A stretch of 64,000 nt of DNA from Trichostrongylus colubriformis (GCA_963978905.1 OZ022256.1:23666886-23730885); one strand, 5' to 3'; counted from the stretch's first letter, positions 35,119 through 47,343 are shown. The notes: generated from the letters alone by a model not told the origin. Program-made: numbers and translations.

Positions 35119-36673
35119 CAGTGCTCTGCAAAATGTACAACCACAAAAACTCTGTTTGCAGAGTGATTCAAAAAAAGTCTCTAAGTAAAAGATGTAGTCA
35201 GTGTGGACGCGCTTCGCGCATCAACACCAAATTGTAGTTGGAATACACAGAAAATTTTTCTCCTCATTTGTTTTGAAAATGTCGCTTTTCCCATTCTGCA
35301 AAATGATACAGCCACACTGGATTTTCTCCTCTCTTTTGACCTCAACTTGCTGAAGCTGTATTGTTGCTGTTGGCTCATCATTTTCAGGCAATGACAAAAA
35401 GAAAGCTGCTATCTGACCTAAAGAAAGATTAACCTACCTAAAAATAAGGGCTGCAGACGTCAAATTGTCAGATCATGCGAAAATGGAGACAGCTTTGCAC
35501 ACTCCTTGATAATCCCAACTAATAATCTGCAGGGTATGGAACCGGAAGGACTGCTGAAGGTCCTGCTACGCCTTTGGATAGAGACAAGCGCAGCATTTCA
35601 AAAGATGAGCCAAGTTTTTCTAGGTCATGCTCGGGAACAAGATGTCAACAAAGGCTGTTTGTAGGAAGCTGAAGAAGTGCAAATCCATTTCTTGGCAAGA
35701 ACTGAGAAGGGCAGTGTTTAGAACCCCAGAATATCGCGAAGGCAGGGTCGGTTTCGTCAAGAGATGGATGGGAGCAGATCGGATTGAGGTGCTTAATGCG
35801 TTTGAAAGTTTGTACACCTTTCCCTTACTGTTTTTTCTCCATGATGTCCTTCCTTATGACAAAAAACTCAGATATGACTGCACGGGCGACTACCGGCACC
35901 ATAGCATGAGGGACAGACTTCGGTTTTCAAAAAGATCTCCAAAGGAGGAGGTGTCACGGCGCGGTGACCAGAAATCTTCGGGGTTCTAGTCTGGTCTCGG
36001 AAGGATAAGCCATCCGATCACCGGACCTTCATGCTTTGTACCCTTCTCTCGTCGTGCGCGTTGAAATCTACACCAAACCTTGTTTTCGTGCAAGTTAATG
36101 GGCCATTTTCTGTCAGCACTTCATCAACCGGAGCACTTCATCATCGTGAAGCCGTCAACGTACGGACCTTTTGACCTGGACAACGAGCGGACCCGATTTT
36201 TATCAGATGGAGAATCCGTTGGAGTCTTATGCTGAAAAGGAGTTGCGTGGAGAGAAGCCACTTCGAAGAGTTAGGGACTTTGAAGAGGCCCTCATCGGAT
36301 CATGGCACCAAGTGAACTGAAAACATTCTGAAAAAGTCATATGGGTCTAGATAGTCAAAATTTTTGGATATTAAAAATGGAGGAGGTCCAGCTGCTTGTA
36401 TGATTCGCCTTTTTGTCTCCTTTTACGTTGTTTTCTTGTTGTTCGATACTTCAATCTGTTCAGTGGCTGTATCATTTTGCAGAACAGGAAAAGGACATTT
36501 TCAAAACAAATAAAGAGAAAATTTTCCTTTATTTTCCAACTACAATTTGATGTTGATGCGCGAATGCGCGTCCACACTGGCTACGTCTTTTACTTAGAGA
36601 CTTTTTATGAATCACTCTGCAAACAGAGTTTTTGGACAATTTGTAGGTGGCTGTATCATTTTGCAGAGCACTT
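35119..36673 (+). mobile_element. Tc1-like element with long TIRs
   Basis: Left and right termini are inverted copies for roughly 230 bases. The left starts CAGTGCTCTGCAAAATG; the complement of the right starts AGTGCTCTGCAAAATGATAC. Each is flanked by TA. Plus-strand coding remnants run from about 35570: TKAVCRKLKKCKSISWQE, then RVGFVKRWMGADRIEV, and near the end NPLESYAEKELRGEKPL with EEALIGSWHQV, which resembles the C-terminal end of Tc1-type DDE transposases. Frameshifts near 35820-36100 break the frame. The element sits between copies of repeat R, since R-like sequence resumes at 36676. A second, nested copy is at 52595-55270. Confidence 0.87.
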
Positions 36674-36675
36674 TA

Positions 36676-36800
36676 GAATCCGAGCTGTGATTGCACAGAA
36701 AAGTGCAGTCAATTGTGTTTGAGCGGTATTATAATCTGCCAAAGTTGGACAAAGCAAAACAGCGGGTTCTTTTTGACCAGACTAGATATTTAGTATTAGT
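36676..36800. repeat. Dispersed repeat R, partial copy 3
   Basis: GAGCTGTGATTGCACAGAAA, CAAAGTTGGACAAAGC and TTTTGACCAGACTA match the start of copy 2 (34395-34500). It begins right at the Tc1-like element's TA, so the transposon probably inserted into a repeat R copy. Confidence 0.7.
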
Positions 36801-39800
36801 AACGACTACCAGCTGTCAAACCAAGGCACACCACGCGATAATCACATAAGTGGCTCACATTCTTGGGGCAACTAGGTCCTTCGATGACTGCTCAGAGTTC
36901 ATCTCGGTTACGGATTTACGGTGCACCCTCACGGTGTTGTGCCTGCTTATTCGTAGCCGAGCCACGCTCACCAAACCAAATCACACCTGGCCTTAGACTA
37001 AGAATTTCCAATGTAGAAGCTCCTTTCATCATCAAAATGGCTGCTTCATTGAATTTTTTCTCTTATTGCGAGATTACCTATCCACGTGATGTTGGAAATT
37101 TGTTGGTCTAGGGCTAGGAGCGATTCGGTTGGGTGGGAGTGGCTCGGTTGTGTTCAAGCAGACACAACCGTGAGCATGTAACCAAAGATCTACTTGCCCC
37201 AAGAAAGTAAACCACTGATCTACCTAATCATCGCAAGGTGTGTCTTTGAAAGTAATCACCAATACTTTCCCACCAAAGGGTATGTCGACCTGCATTATAT
37301 CTCTCAGCACAGCATCAGCTGCTTAGAAGCAGTTTTCGGTGAAAATGAGATTTCGTCTCATATGATCATGTCAGCCTCCATGAGCTGCCCTGCTTCTTTT
37401 TGCTGTCGTTTCAGTGTACAGGTCCGGTTTCCATCGCCGATATTCAGCTTGATAATGAATTCACAGTTCGACCCCTGGGAGCAGGTCAGCAAATATGCCG
37501 GTCCAGGCCACATACAAAACCTTACGTCTTCTTCCAACAGCTATGTTTTATATTGTACTGTATAGATATGTTTTACCGCTGCCGCCGGGGCCATCCACGA
37601 GAACACATCTGTTTAGGGATCTATTGAACGCATCGAGGATGTCGTCTGCTGCTTCCTTTTGCTTCACATTAAGGGTCTCGTAGTGGACCAATCCGTTCCT
37701 CTCATGAGTTGCATTATCAATCGGCGCTATGGGCATAACTGACCCCAACGCCACTCTATCAAAAATGTCGAAGTAGGCCAATGTTATGGCGAGTTCTTGA
37801 TCTACTCCTCGATGGGTGTAGTCATCCGACATAGTGTAAGCGAACTCCTCCCACAAATCGTTCGCATGAATCAGTTCGCAAAAGTATAGGGGGCAGGCGA
37901 AGAAACTTCGCAACGATGCACCGGACTGTTGATGAGCTGCCTCTTGCAAACTCTGTCGAAAGTACCTGTTGTCGTCTGAAAAGCCAGTACTTTTGCTGCG
38001 TCTGCAAAAGTACCGTAGATAGTGCCATCAATGGTGCGAATGTCTTCGAAGGATGTTTTACCTTTGGTATTGAGTAGAAGAATCCGCAGGCAGTGTCGCT
38101 CTGTGTATAAAGGCGAAACTGTGAACATTCACCCAATCTGTTTTCTTCCACGTCTCCTTGGCGTCTATCCGCAGCGGGAAAGAAATGTGAAAAACTATGG
38201 CACTTGATAGTAGTAGATATGCGAGCATCAACAGTGAAGTCGGAAGGCATTCCATTCTCAGTTACTTGAGCGCATCGTCTGTTGAGCCCGAAAAATGCTG
38301 TAAGAGTTGTAAAAGTTCGTTCGGCCTGTTCTATATATTGCTGTTCCCACCCTTGTACGAAGTGCACCTTTTGCAATTCAGCTAGATGGACAGCCAAACG
38401 GTACACTGTAAGCGATTTGTCCTGCATGGTATACTCGAATATCCGGTACATGCTCTGCGGGGCACGTACGTAGCGGGTATCGAGGTGTTGCTTGATTTTG
38501 TCCTTATTTTAATTCTCACCATGTCGCTCATTGTCAATGTTGACACGGACACGATCCGGTCCCTTGCAAATATACTTATACAGATATTTGACGGCAGAGA
38601 TCATACCACAAATTTCGAGATTCAGATGACTGTCGTATTTGAGGAGTAAGTACGGGTTGGTTGGCATCACCCATTCGTCACTATACTGATTCCATTTATT
38701 TCCGTAGGATAAAGATTCGACACCTTTATTTTGGATAGCCGTCAACATCGAGTGAGGTTCTGCTGCGAAGCTGTTTGGGGAACGCTTTTGAGCAGAAGCC
38801 ATTTCGCATGCACGGTGAACAAAGATCCATAGCTCCGCACTGTCAGTGGATCATGTATGACGTCATGGCAGCGTATAGCTCTGGCTCCGCTTCACTGTTC
38901 GATATCGTCGCATAAACTGCTTCACTTATGTCTTCCACAGTGTGTACTCTACAGCCTTCTTTCATGATAAAAAAGCATATGGCACTGAGGTAGTCCCCTC
39001 TTTTGAAAATCAAAGACGTAGACATATTCTTCCACCTCTCCCAGAGCATTTCTCTCGAATAAATCGACACAGAGTTCTTGCAGCTTTGCATTGAAGACTC
39101 GTGCCACCATGTCTGTACGGTCTGATGCCTGGCCATGATACAGATTTTCTCGTCGCTCTCTCCATTGCGGATTGCAGGTCATTGTTAGAAAGAAAGTCGG
39201 TGTTCCGTATCGTGCCACAATGGCCATAGCGTCTTGATACGCTTGCTGCGTTGCTCGAGGACTTCCAAATGTGATGACGACAGAACGACATGGTTGCCAG
39301 GCGGTCCGGAGTAGTTATCGCCTACCATGTAGTCCTGCAACCCAGTGTAGGAATGACGGCGCAAAGTTTGTTGATTTCTGCGTTGAAAATTGAGACAGCT
39401 CTGCTCAGTTTTCACGTACGCATCAACAGGAAATTGTCGACACAACTTGCCTGCCCGATGAATTGATCGAAAGACTCGCGTATAGAGAATAGATGGCGTA
39501 GTGCTCTTTTTGTGTAATACGTGAGCCATCTCTATCCCTCAGGCTGGGGTCCCAGCTACCTTCGCCGGTTGGGATCAGTAGGGGATAGGGTCAGAGGTTC
39601 ATAGACCTTGTCAATATCACGAATGTTGATGAGCTCCTCTCCTGCGCAGATGCACCGTAATGCTTCTATTCGCTGGCACGTCGTTGTCCTCACCAACATA
39701 TATGACTGCGACTTCGTTTGCAGTACGAAAATAGTATTGCCTCCGTGCTGATCCGCGCTCAGTACTTTCTTCGGAAACCATGCGTAAACTGAACGTCCAT

Positions 39801-40302
39801 ATTTACGCTTGATAGCAGATTACTGAGGAAACGCATCATCTGCGGCTCGCATTCGGCATTTCTTGCATTCTCTAGACGCTGCTAGCAGCTAGTTCCGTTT
39901 CCAAAATATGAATTTGTCCGTATTTGCACCTTTCCCTTCTCTGGGATGAGAGGGACTTAGCCTATGGTGGACTGTCCATGAATTCGGTAGCAATATGGTC
40001 CACGTCCAAGCGACATATCAACTTGCGCACTCATAAAAGCCATCGCTAGGGCGGAGTTGAAACTTCTTATATTCTGCAGAAAGTTCCTCTAATGATGCCG
40101 TAGAACTTCAGTTGCCTCAGGTTCACTACCGTATAGCCGTCGCAGGTCTTCGAGGAGGCTTTCAAAAAAATTGAAGGTGAATTTCTCAGATTGCAATACT
40201 CCCGAAAGCGGCCTGGGTGATTGACTTTGACCTCGCACGGAAAGTGCAATGCACAACAGTTTTACATCGCTGATCAAGTCCTTCCAGATAATTGGGGGAA
40301 TG

Positions 40303-41212
40303 GTAAACGGACAAATGCGCGGAGGTACTCACTACCGCAACGCGTGAGCTTGCGTCGCGGTTCGTTGTCGGTGGGCACAAGCTTTCTCCCGTTTCGTCGC
40401 TCCGTCTGCGCACTCCGCGTAAGAGAGAGCACGTGGCGAGTACTCGCAGAGTGTGCTACGCATGATTGGTAGGGAAGCCAACGTCGCTCTTACTGGATAG
40501 TCCGACGAGACGGAGGGTACTGTGGGGCAGCGGTGAAGAAGAGGAGAATGATCCGTTGTCATTGCGATTGGGGTTCCAAGTCGCCAATTTAGTAATTGCG
40601 GAAGCCTTCGGTCCCCGTTGTTGTAGGGTCGGCGCGCTTCAGTGGCTAATGTAGAGTTGCTTCCGTCTCACCGATACTAGCTCAACATCGATATTTGGCG
40701 ACACTCCATATTAGCCCCCCACGTTAGGGCTTCCTTCCCTCGCAAGCTTAGGTTAAAATATACACTTGAGTATACATTCTGTAATGACAGGTGTCGCTAT
40801 CTTCTCACCGATGTCATAGACTCAACAAAAAATATTTGGCGACGGCCCATATTAACCTCACTTCGGGGCTTCCTTCCCTTGCAGGCTTAGGTAAAAATAT
40901 ACACTTCAGTATACATTCTGCGTTGACAAGTGTCGCTTTCTTCTCACCGATGTCATAAACGCAACAACGATATTTGGCGACGACCCATATTAGCGCCCAC
41001 GTCTTGGCTCGCCGCTTTAGCGGCAAGTTAGGAGTCACTCTTTTACACACACCTTAGTGGTCGAAGATCTCTATGCTGCTCACGAAGAGCCTTGCCCGAT
41101 GAGATAAGAAGACCTAGAGTCATAAGCATACCAGCGCGCCCCACGATGGAGGGCGCGACGAGCTAGCTCATGCGTCGCGGCAGTGAGTACCGCCGCACAT
41201 TTGTCCGTTTAC
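40303..41212. mobile_element. TIR-bounded block nested in the Helitron
   Basis: GGTAAACGGACAAATGCGCG with the following AGGTACTCACTACCGC (40302-40338) is inverted at 41176-41212, ending CGCACATTTGTCCGTTTACC. The pairing extends about 50 bases. The block interrupts Helitron coding between the N-terminal repeats and the Rep region and holds a three-unit tandem repeat. I found no clear target-site duplication, so independent insertion is inferred. Confidence 0.65.
40680..41050. repeat. Three-unit tandem repeat of about 145 bp
   Basis: Each unit has ATATTTGGCGACGGCCCATA, GGGCTTCCTTCCCTYGCA, GGCTTAGGTWAAAATATACA, CTTSAGTATACATTCTG, then TGTCGCTWTCTTCTCACCGA. Units begin near 40690, 40834 and 40970; the third is truncated. 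The motif AAGGCTTAGGTGGAAATATA also appears at 30763 and inverted near 29165, linking this array to the 28.9-31.3 kb repeats. Confidence 0.85.
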
Positions 41213-42649
41213 CGACACTCGATAATCGGTCGCGGCTACTCGCTCACGCAATGCAATTCCAGTAGAATCTGAGGGTCTAGTCCTTCGCCAGTAATTATCT
41301 GAAGCGTTTGTTTGCAATCGAACAACTCCCTCACGCTCGTCTTCCAAAGACCGTCGCCGCTGGTGTCTCTCAACATCATGTCCAAGCCTAGAGACTAGCA
41401 ACTCGGCGCTTTCTGATTCACGTCTTCTTTTAAGCCGTACAGCTTCCGTCTGTGACCTAGCTTCGCACCGTTGTAAACGCTCCAGTGCGCGTCTTCTTTG
41501 CCGAATTTCGAGTGTAGTCTAGTCTCCCGTTCAAGAACACTTTCGAGTTGTCGTCTTCTCCTTTTCATTGAGCATTCCCTTGTAATCTAACCGCATGCTC
41601 CTCGACACTCTCTGACTCACGCTTGCTCGTTTTCGTGCACTTCTTTCCACCGTAGCAGCTCGCTGGGTAAGATTCTCTGAGCCACGCCTTTGCTGCTGCC
41701 TTTGGGCGTTCTCATGCAGCCGGAGAGCCCGTTCTTTATGGTTTTCATGTTGACGTCTACTATTCTGTATCTGTACACTTTCGCGCAGCCGAGAAGCACG
41801 CTGCTCGGAAGTTTCATTCTGAAGGCTGTGGTGTTGCCTATAGGCATTCCCCTGCAGCATTGAAGAGCGTTCCTCGAAGCTCTCACTCTGGCGCCTTTTT
41901 CTGCCTCTGAGCTACATCTTGTAACCGAGCAGCCTGTTCCTCAGAAGTTTCGTTCTGACGCCTACGCCTTTGCCGCTCGACGTCTCTGTGCATCCTAGCA
42001 GTTCTTTCTTCCAAATCTTCATTTTGTCGCCTTCGTTTTGTTGCTGGCGAGCAGATTCGTCATCCAGGCAAGCAGCCCTTGCTTGTGATGTCTCACTTTG
42101 TCGCCTTACTTTCGGACGCTCACTTTCGCTGGAATAGATCCTAGATCCCCTCCCCCCCTACGTGAATGTTGCTCCATTGCTCTCGATATCCCTGTAATGA
42201 TAGGAAAGTTGGTATATTACTCATGAATTTAGCAGGAGATTCGCAGAAATCAGAAGTATTTTGGACAATGAATGGATAATTACCCAACAGAAATAGTTCC
42301 TTTGGTAGAAGCAGAAGTTGATCTTTTCTCTCTACAAGAAAGCCTCTTTCTACAAGGAAGATTTCTTTCTACAAGGAAGCTTTCTAAAATGTAATCCCTA
42401 ATGGGTATTCCTTATTCGCAAACTGCGAAGAATCCTTATATAAAGCGCTTCGTCTGTCTACGTATGTCCGTCCGGCTCTCCGTCCTTTCCTCATTCCCTA
42501 CATTTGTCAAGAAATTAAGTATTATATGCAAAAGGACCTGTGGAGATGGGGACAAGTATGGTATAGGTAGGGCGGGCATGGGACAAGAAGAAAAGACCAC
42601 ACATGGACGAAGCTGAGCCCCGCCCACTATGGACGGAGCGTGCACTGGA

Positions 42650-42760
42650 ATTTTCCGTTTTCATACCGGTCATTCCTGTTGAGTGATTATCCGCTGATTT
42701 CGAAGAATAATAGCCCGTGACGTCTCGTGACAAAGTGCACAGATATGGTTAACAGAGAGC
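42650..42760. repeat. Dispersed repeat, copy A
   Basis: GTCATTCCTGTTGAGTGATT, CCGCTGATTTCGAAGAAT and AGCCCGTGACGT match 60600-60720. It flanks the left side of the P2 element here, and a similar block may flank other copies. Confidence 0.6.
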
Positions 42761-42805
42761 CAAATACGCGTTTTCCATTCATACTTATATCGAAAATACT
42801 GAGCC

Positions 42806-43245
42806 GAAATAAAGCAATCGTCCACGGAAAATGAGTTTTTGTGTTAGCCATACGTTTATGTTGTATCTGCCTAATGTGGGCCTCATACAAAATTTCACGC
42901 GAAAAAATGCGAATCTGGCTGAGATACAGCACCACAAAGTGCGGTCCCAGTGGGCGGGGCCTAAGAGAAAAGCCTCGTTCCGTCGTCCGCCGTGGTCGGA
43001 GACGCATTGTAGGGGCAGAAAGTTTCGTAAACAGTCCCACTCTCCGTTCCCAACGGCGGCGGACCACGGAACTAGGCTTTTACTCTTAGGCCCCGCCCAC
43101 TAGGACCGCACTTTGTGGTGCTGTATCTCAGCCAGATTAGCATTTTTCGCGTGAAATTTTGCATGACGCCCACATTAGACAAATACAACATAAACGTATG
43201 GGTAACACAAAAACGCATTTTCCGTGGACGATTCCTTTAAGTGTT
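42806..43245. mobile_element. Long palindromic MITE, family P2, copy 2
   Basis: The best-preserved member. The left AAAGCAATCGTCCACGGAAA and right TTTTCCGTGGACGATTCCTT ends match. The arms also share GTTAGCCATACGTTTATGTT / AACATAAACGTATGGGTAAC and GGCTGAGATACAGCACCACA / TGTGGTGCTGTATCTCAGCC. Arm length is close to 190 bases, and the centre includes the asymmetric GTAGGGGCAGAAAGTTTCG. Confidence 0.9.
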
Positions 43246-43249
43246 CGGG

Positions 43250-44375
43250 AGAGTTACTGTAATGACATATCCAAGGTGTTTCGTTTCCACAGCAGAGGTC
43301 TTATTAAAGTGACTTTTTGCGGAGTTACGTCCAGTAAGGATGGTGACACAAAAAATGGTAGCTTTCAGGCTATACACATGGCCGTCTTGAACCTATTAAG
43401 GCTATTAAGAGGGCTCCGCACAAGTACTTCGCTGCCATTCACCAGTATAAGCAAATGAAGCTCGATCCAACGATGCCTATTTATTGGATTGAGGAACAAG
43501 TTCCCGCGGGTTTTTCTGTTCACTGTTTTTCACATGTTCTTTTCATCTTTCGACAAAGGTAATATATGTTTCGATGGGTCTTTATCAGCTCTACACCATG
43601 CTACTTTCTTTTTTCGATTTCATTGATTGCTTGATATTCATGAGGTTTGGAAATGAAGTAAAATGAAGGTAAAATCGGCACTCCCGACACCTCATCTTCC
43701 TTGTCTGCCATCAAGATTAGAAATGTACGTGCATATGTTTTTGATGAAGCGTAGCTGTACAAAAAGTACAGCATTTGATTCGAATCGCTCAACTTTTCGC
43801 TGTTTTTGAAACTCACAAACGCAGTACTCAGCAGAAGAGTGCACTTTCGTTATCTTCTCTTCCTCGCCTACCATCGAGACTGAAATGTGCATACATGCAT
43901 TCGATAGAGCTTTTTCAGCTTTACGAGAAGATGTCACCAGTCCTTCAGACACTCTGACAGTTTGATACTTCTGAGGCTCAGAAGTGAGGTACTCAATAAA
44001 AGCTCACCCGCACTTTTTTGCAAAAAAATCGAGCTTTTGCCAAACATTTTTCGTACAAAAGCCCCCCAATATGACTCGAAAGTCTTTCTTCCCCATTTTA
44101 TTTCATCTGACGTGGAAAAGGTTAGAATTTCTAGACCTCGATGCGCCAAAAATGCAGATTTACCTCTACACTTTACTCCACCTCTAAACATTAAAAATCA
44201 CAAAAAATCAAATTATGGAGAACAAATAAAATCGTTTTGTGAAGCTGAAAAAGCTCTGTCGAAAATACAAGCGCAAGATGAGGAGAACAATGTGAACATC
44301 AGAGAACAAAAAAAACCGCGGGAACTCATTCCTCAACCCTACACATAAAAAAGGTTTTTGCTCCACTGGACACAT
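43250..44375. other. No supported gene
   Basis: A 128-codon plus-strand ORF (43962-44348) and an 86-codon minus-strand ORF (43952-43692) occur without recognisable motifs. The second, rich in Lys and Glu, contains EKALSNACMHISVS. I cannot distinguish these from chance. Confidence 0.35.
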
Positions 44376-45114
44376 GACTGAATCAGCGTTCATAATTAGC
44401 GACCGGTCTCGCGATCATGACGACCGCAACGTGAACGGCTTACGTACAAGCCCATGGCTATGGAGTTCACGTTCAAATTTCAAAACGCTTTGTTCACGAT
44501 ACCATTTGGCAACAAATCCGATGCCCGAAGACAACGTACAATGAAAGAATGACGCAAACGTAAATAATAAAAACACCTTTATACATCAGATTTATGCAAT
44601 AATAGTGTTCTGTCTCAGTGCAAGGTAAATATGGAGTGACAAGCTATGCAATTATTACGATTTACAAAAACTTTTATCCGATTATTCGGGATACACCACA
44701 GTTTAGGTCAAAGGAGAGAAGTAGTAAGCAAATAGTAGCGTGTCACGTTCACATCATGGGCAAACTTGACGCCAACGAAATTTTTTGAGAAAACTACCGC
44801 AATTCCGCCTGGCCCCTATAATCAGACTGTGCTCTTTGCCCAAAATCTGGAAAGGTCGTTGGAAGGTAGCCAGTAGATGACCTTAACAGTGCGCTGTTGC
44901 CGGGTATTCCAAAACACGGACCTCTTTCAAATCCAAAATGCGAACCCGTTGAGGATCCTTTGAGATCCAAGCCTGATCCTTATTCCGATTTATAGTGGTA
45001 GATATAGGAGTTTCCTGAGCAGTCGTTCGATATTCACATGTTCAAAATTGTATGATTGAAAATGTTGGATTATTCTACGGATTTTCTTTTAATTTTTAAC
45101 AGTGTAAGTACATA

Positions 45115-45385
45115 TCGCCGTAGAGCATCACTGCAAACCCATAAAAGATAAGCGCTGATACCGTGACATAGGACGCTGAAAAATCGGAGTATTTCGGAGA
45201 TCTCTGAAATTTATACCGAAGACATTGAAATAGCCGAGCCATATAGTGCCTACCTCACAGGATAAAAGCAAATAAGGACGAGTAGAGTAAAGAAGGGCAC
45301 CCATGGAAGCACTTGGGTAGAATAGATTAGAAGGAGGATTAGTTGCATCGCCACTGTAATTGTAGATTTGTAATTACTGGGCACA
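45115..45385 (-). CDS. Chemoreceptor exons, transmembrane 6-7 (copy B)
   Basis: Minus strand. After a possible acceptor (AATTACAG) an exon reads AMQLILLLIYSTQVLPWVPF then FTLLVLICFYPVR, a hydrophobic helix with a proline-tryptophan, as in TM6. A 49-base intron (GTAGGC...AATTTCAG) leads to SPKYSDFSASYVTVSALIFYG then FAVMLYGDMYLHC, a TM7-like helix ending at a stop. The exon order and the paralogue at 63.15-63.42 kb support a real receptor gene end. It may be the 3' end of the chemoreceptor gene at 48.5-51.1 kb across a repeat-filled intron of about 3 kb, or a separate relic. Phase from exon 5 does not fit directly, so at least one exon is missing. Confidence 0.65.
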
Positions 45386-45508
45386 GAAATAGATTAGAAT
45401 ATGTAATAAAAGCATAAAAAGAATATAGATATTAGTAAAAAAGTAGAAGTATAGTAGAAACAACCAATATTATATTAAGCAGTATCCAGAAATTAGCTTT
45501 GGGCCGGT

Positions 45509-45604
45509 ATCAAACTTCGCACGATTCAGCAATTTGATTTGAATTTGAACGTGATTCTGCAACGCAGCGTCACAAAAGTGCAAAATAACGAAGTTTGACG
45601 GGAG
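45509..45604. mobile_element. Very small MITE
   Basis: GTATCAAACTTCGCA at the left is inverted as AACGAAGTTTGACGG at the right. The interior has GATTCTGCAA-type words. It resembles the right end of the element at 6209-6391 and part of 63466-63520. Confidence 0.55.
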
Positions 45605-45844
45605 CTTTAGATACAGTGTATGTGATGCTTGCTTCAAAAATAATAAATAGTTAACAGCCCGGTACAAAGTTCGAATCGAGAACAATGTTAACATAGACCA
45701 CCTGATGCGATAAGCCTTCTTTTTATGGACACGAAATGAACGAAACGCTGCCTGAGGGTAGGGCATGCGGGCTCTGAGCGACATCGCAACGCAAACGGGA
45801 AAAGAGCGCGGGACACGACACCGGTAGCTCTCGCTTTACAGCAC

Positions 45845-46640
45845 CTCAGGGTAAAATGCCCTTTTCTCGGTGGAATATACCGATCGATCTACATTGACAC
45901 CGACTGCTGTAACTATAACTTTACGGCCAACCAAAGAGTCAAACAAGTTCCGGTTGAGACAGAAAAAGATATAAATTTGTGCATTTTGACAGGTACCCTG
46001 ACGGGAGCTCTTTTTATGCTGACCTAAGAAATTTCCGCAGTTTCACCGGAATAGCAACGATATACGGCAAGGATCAGAGCAACAACTAGAGCTCACTGCA
46101 GAAATAATGCAGTGAAGCGAGTTAAGCATACCTATGATAGAAGACATAACAAATAATCGGGATTCCGCTCTTTTGCACATGTCCTTGTTGCGAGATCGTT
46201 GCGTTCGTGTCACAAATATAGTCTGAACTTCTTCCACTTTTTATTGAGCAAACTTCTCTAGATCCACTGAAGAAACACTGACTTGAAACTTACAGACGCA
46301 TGATTCTCGTTCATCACGCATGTAAAAGATTGCGTTCATACTCGGCCACTAGCTGTCGCTGCAATCGCGCGACCAGGGCGGGCAGCACTAGTTAAGATCC
46401 TAGAGAGATTCGTTGCGCTATGATGGGTAGGGTCAAGATATCTGTGAAGCTGAGTGTGAACACTTTAGAAATTTTCACAAAACTAAAACGGTTAGCTCTT
46501 TCGCAGCTCCTCACTTCGATACTATCGGGTACGGGAGCACGACTAGAATCAGAACTAGGTCAAACCCTTCACGCGGTCTTGTTTCGGGTTTGGAGGAGGA
46601 ATCGTATTTTAAAATTTCACGTGTAATACTCTACAACCAC
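45845..46640. other. No supported gene
   Basis: Only short ORFs. Nothing in this stretch can be supported. Confidence 0.45.
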
Positions 46641-46654
46641 ACACTGTCTAGAAG

Positions 46655-46788
46655 ATTTTGGGCCGGTGCGAGGAGGGGCGCTTTTTCACCGGGATTTCGC
46701 CACAAGTAGCCTTTTTAGACCCATGACTACCATGTGAGTGACTTCCTGCAGGGATTACTCCATTACCACATTACCCCTAATGCTGTCT
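46655..46788. mobile_element. Right-end fragment of the TTAA-flanked element family
   Basis: GGAGGGGCGCTTTTTCACCG through TTACCCCTAATGCTGTC matches the right end of the complete neighbour (47225-47343). It stops at the same TTAA (46789-46792) that begins that neighbour, so two family members share one target site. Confidence 0.75.
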
Positions 46789-46792
46789 TTAA

Positions 46793-47343
46793 AGGCATCA
46801 TTAGGGGAAAGTCGGACGAAAAGTAAAGGAAGTAGTGCATATGAAAGTCGAGATGTCTAGTAACAGGACAGTGAAGAAACAACGGATGGAACTGGCCAAA
46901 AACCCGAGAAAGAGGACCCCCTTCCCACTGTTGATTCTCGACGCGGACGACCTGTACGTCAAGAGGGAAGTAGTCCGATCTAGTTTTCCAGTGGCATGTT
47001 GCCAAGTAAACACAGGTGAATGTTTGGGAATACGACAGCATCTACTTTTTGAAGTGAGCTTCAAGCTAAAATTGCGAAAGCGCGCCACAAAACCTTCGAT
47101 CCCGCCGCATCTTCTTGGCCGCTCCCACCCCAGTCAATCGGGAATTACGTCATCGGGAGGCGGAACCGCTGTGTCCAAAAGGCGGAACCGCTGCATGTTG
47201 CGGTGTTTTGCGGCGTTTCTACAGCTTGGAGGGGCGCTTTTTCACCGGGATTTCGCCACAGATAGTCTTTCTAGGCCTTGGACTACCATGTGAGCGACTT
47301 CTTGTAGGGATTTCTCCATTACGCCTTACCCCTAATGATGTCT
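46793..47343. mobile_element. TTAA-flanked MITE (piggyBac-like), complete copy
   Basis: Flanked by TTAA at 46789-46792 and 47344-47347. The left end AGGCATCATTAGGGGAAAG and the complement of the right end, AGACATCATTAGGGGTAAG, match at 17 of 19 bases. TTAA duplication with exact terminal repeats is the signature of piggyBac-class transposition. The 152-codon plus-strand ORF (46835-47293) has no transposase motifs and is probably incidental. Related copies are at 51656-52310 and 59508-59962. Confidence 0.8.

Larger units (their letters stand above)
37190..42130 (-). pseudogene. Decayed Helitron (RepHel) with nested insertion
   Basis: Minus-strand fragments keep the RepHel order. First are 14-17-residue repeats (about 42100-41410; RASRLRESVQIQNSRRQHEN). 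Then the Helitron_like_N region (39529-39185; DAYVKTEQSCLNFQRRNQQ) and AIVARYGTPTFFLTMTCNPQW (39227 down). The HUH site reads RGLPQCHML, where the usual motif has two histidines, so the first is Q. AVKYLYKYICKGPDRVRVN (about 38580) keeps the Rep tyrosine region, followed by MYRIFEYTMQDKSL. The Pif1-type helicase has DGPGGSGKTYLY (Walker A, about 37590) and a Walker B-like DE (about 37360). Homology ends near 37190, so later helicase motifs and the 3' hairpin end are absent. Frameshifts are frequent. Confidence 0.95.
44380..45840. repeat. Segmental duplication, copy B
   Basis: Shares long diverged similarity with 62230-63790 in the same orientation. Examples are AGCGTTCATA...CGACCGCAACG, GTTCACG(A/T)TACCATTTGGCAACAAAT, AACTATGCAATTATTA-like words, GAGCATCACTGCAAA, and TTTTTATGG(A/G)CACGA at the right end. 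It contains the chemoreceptor transmembrane 6-7 exons. Identity looks like 70-80%, with small indels. Confidence 0.85.

Noticed and set aside
45470..45784. 104-codon minus-strand ORF as receptor exon 6
   Set aside because: It overlaps the small MITE at 45509-45604, its phase does not connect exon 5 to TM6, and the paralogous segment in copy A is not open in the same frame.
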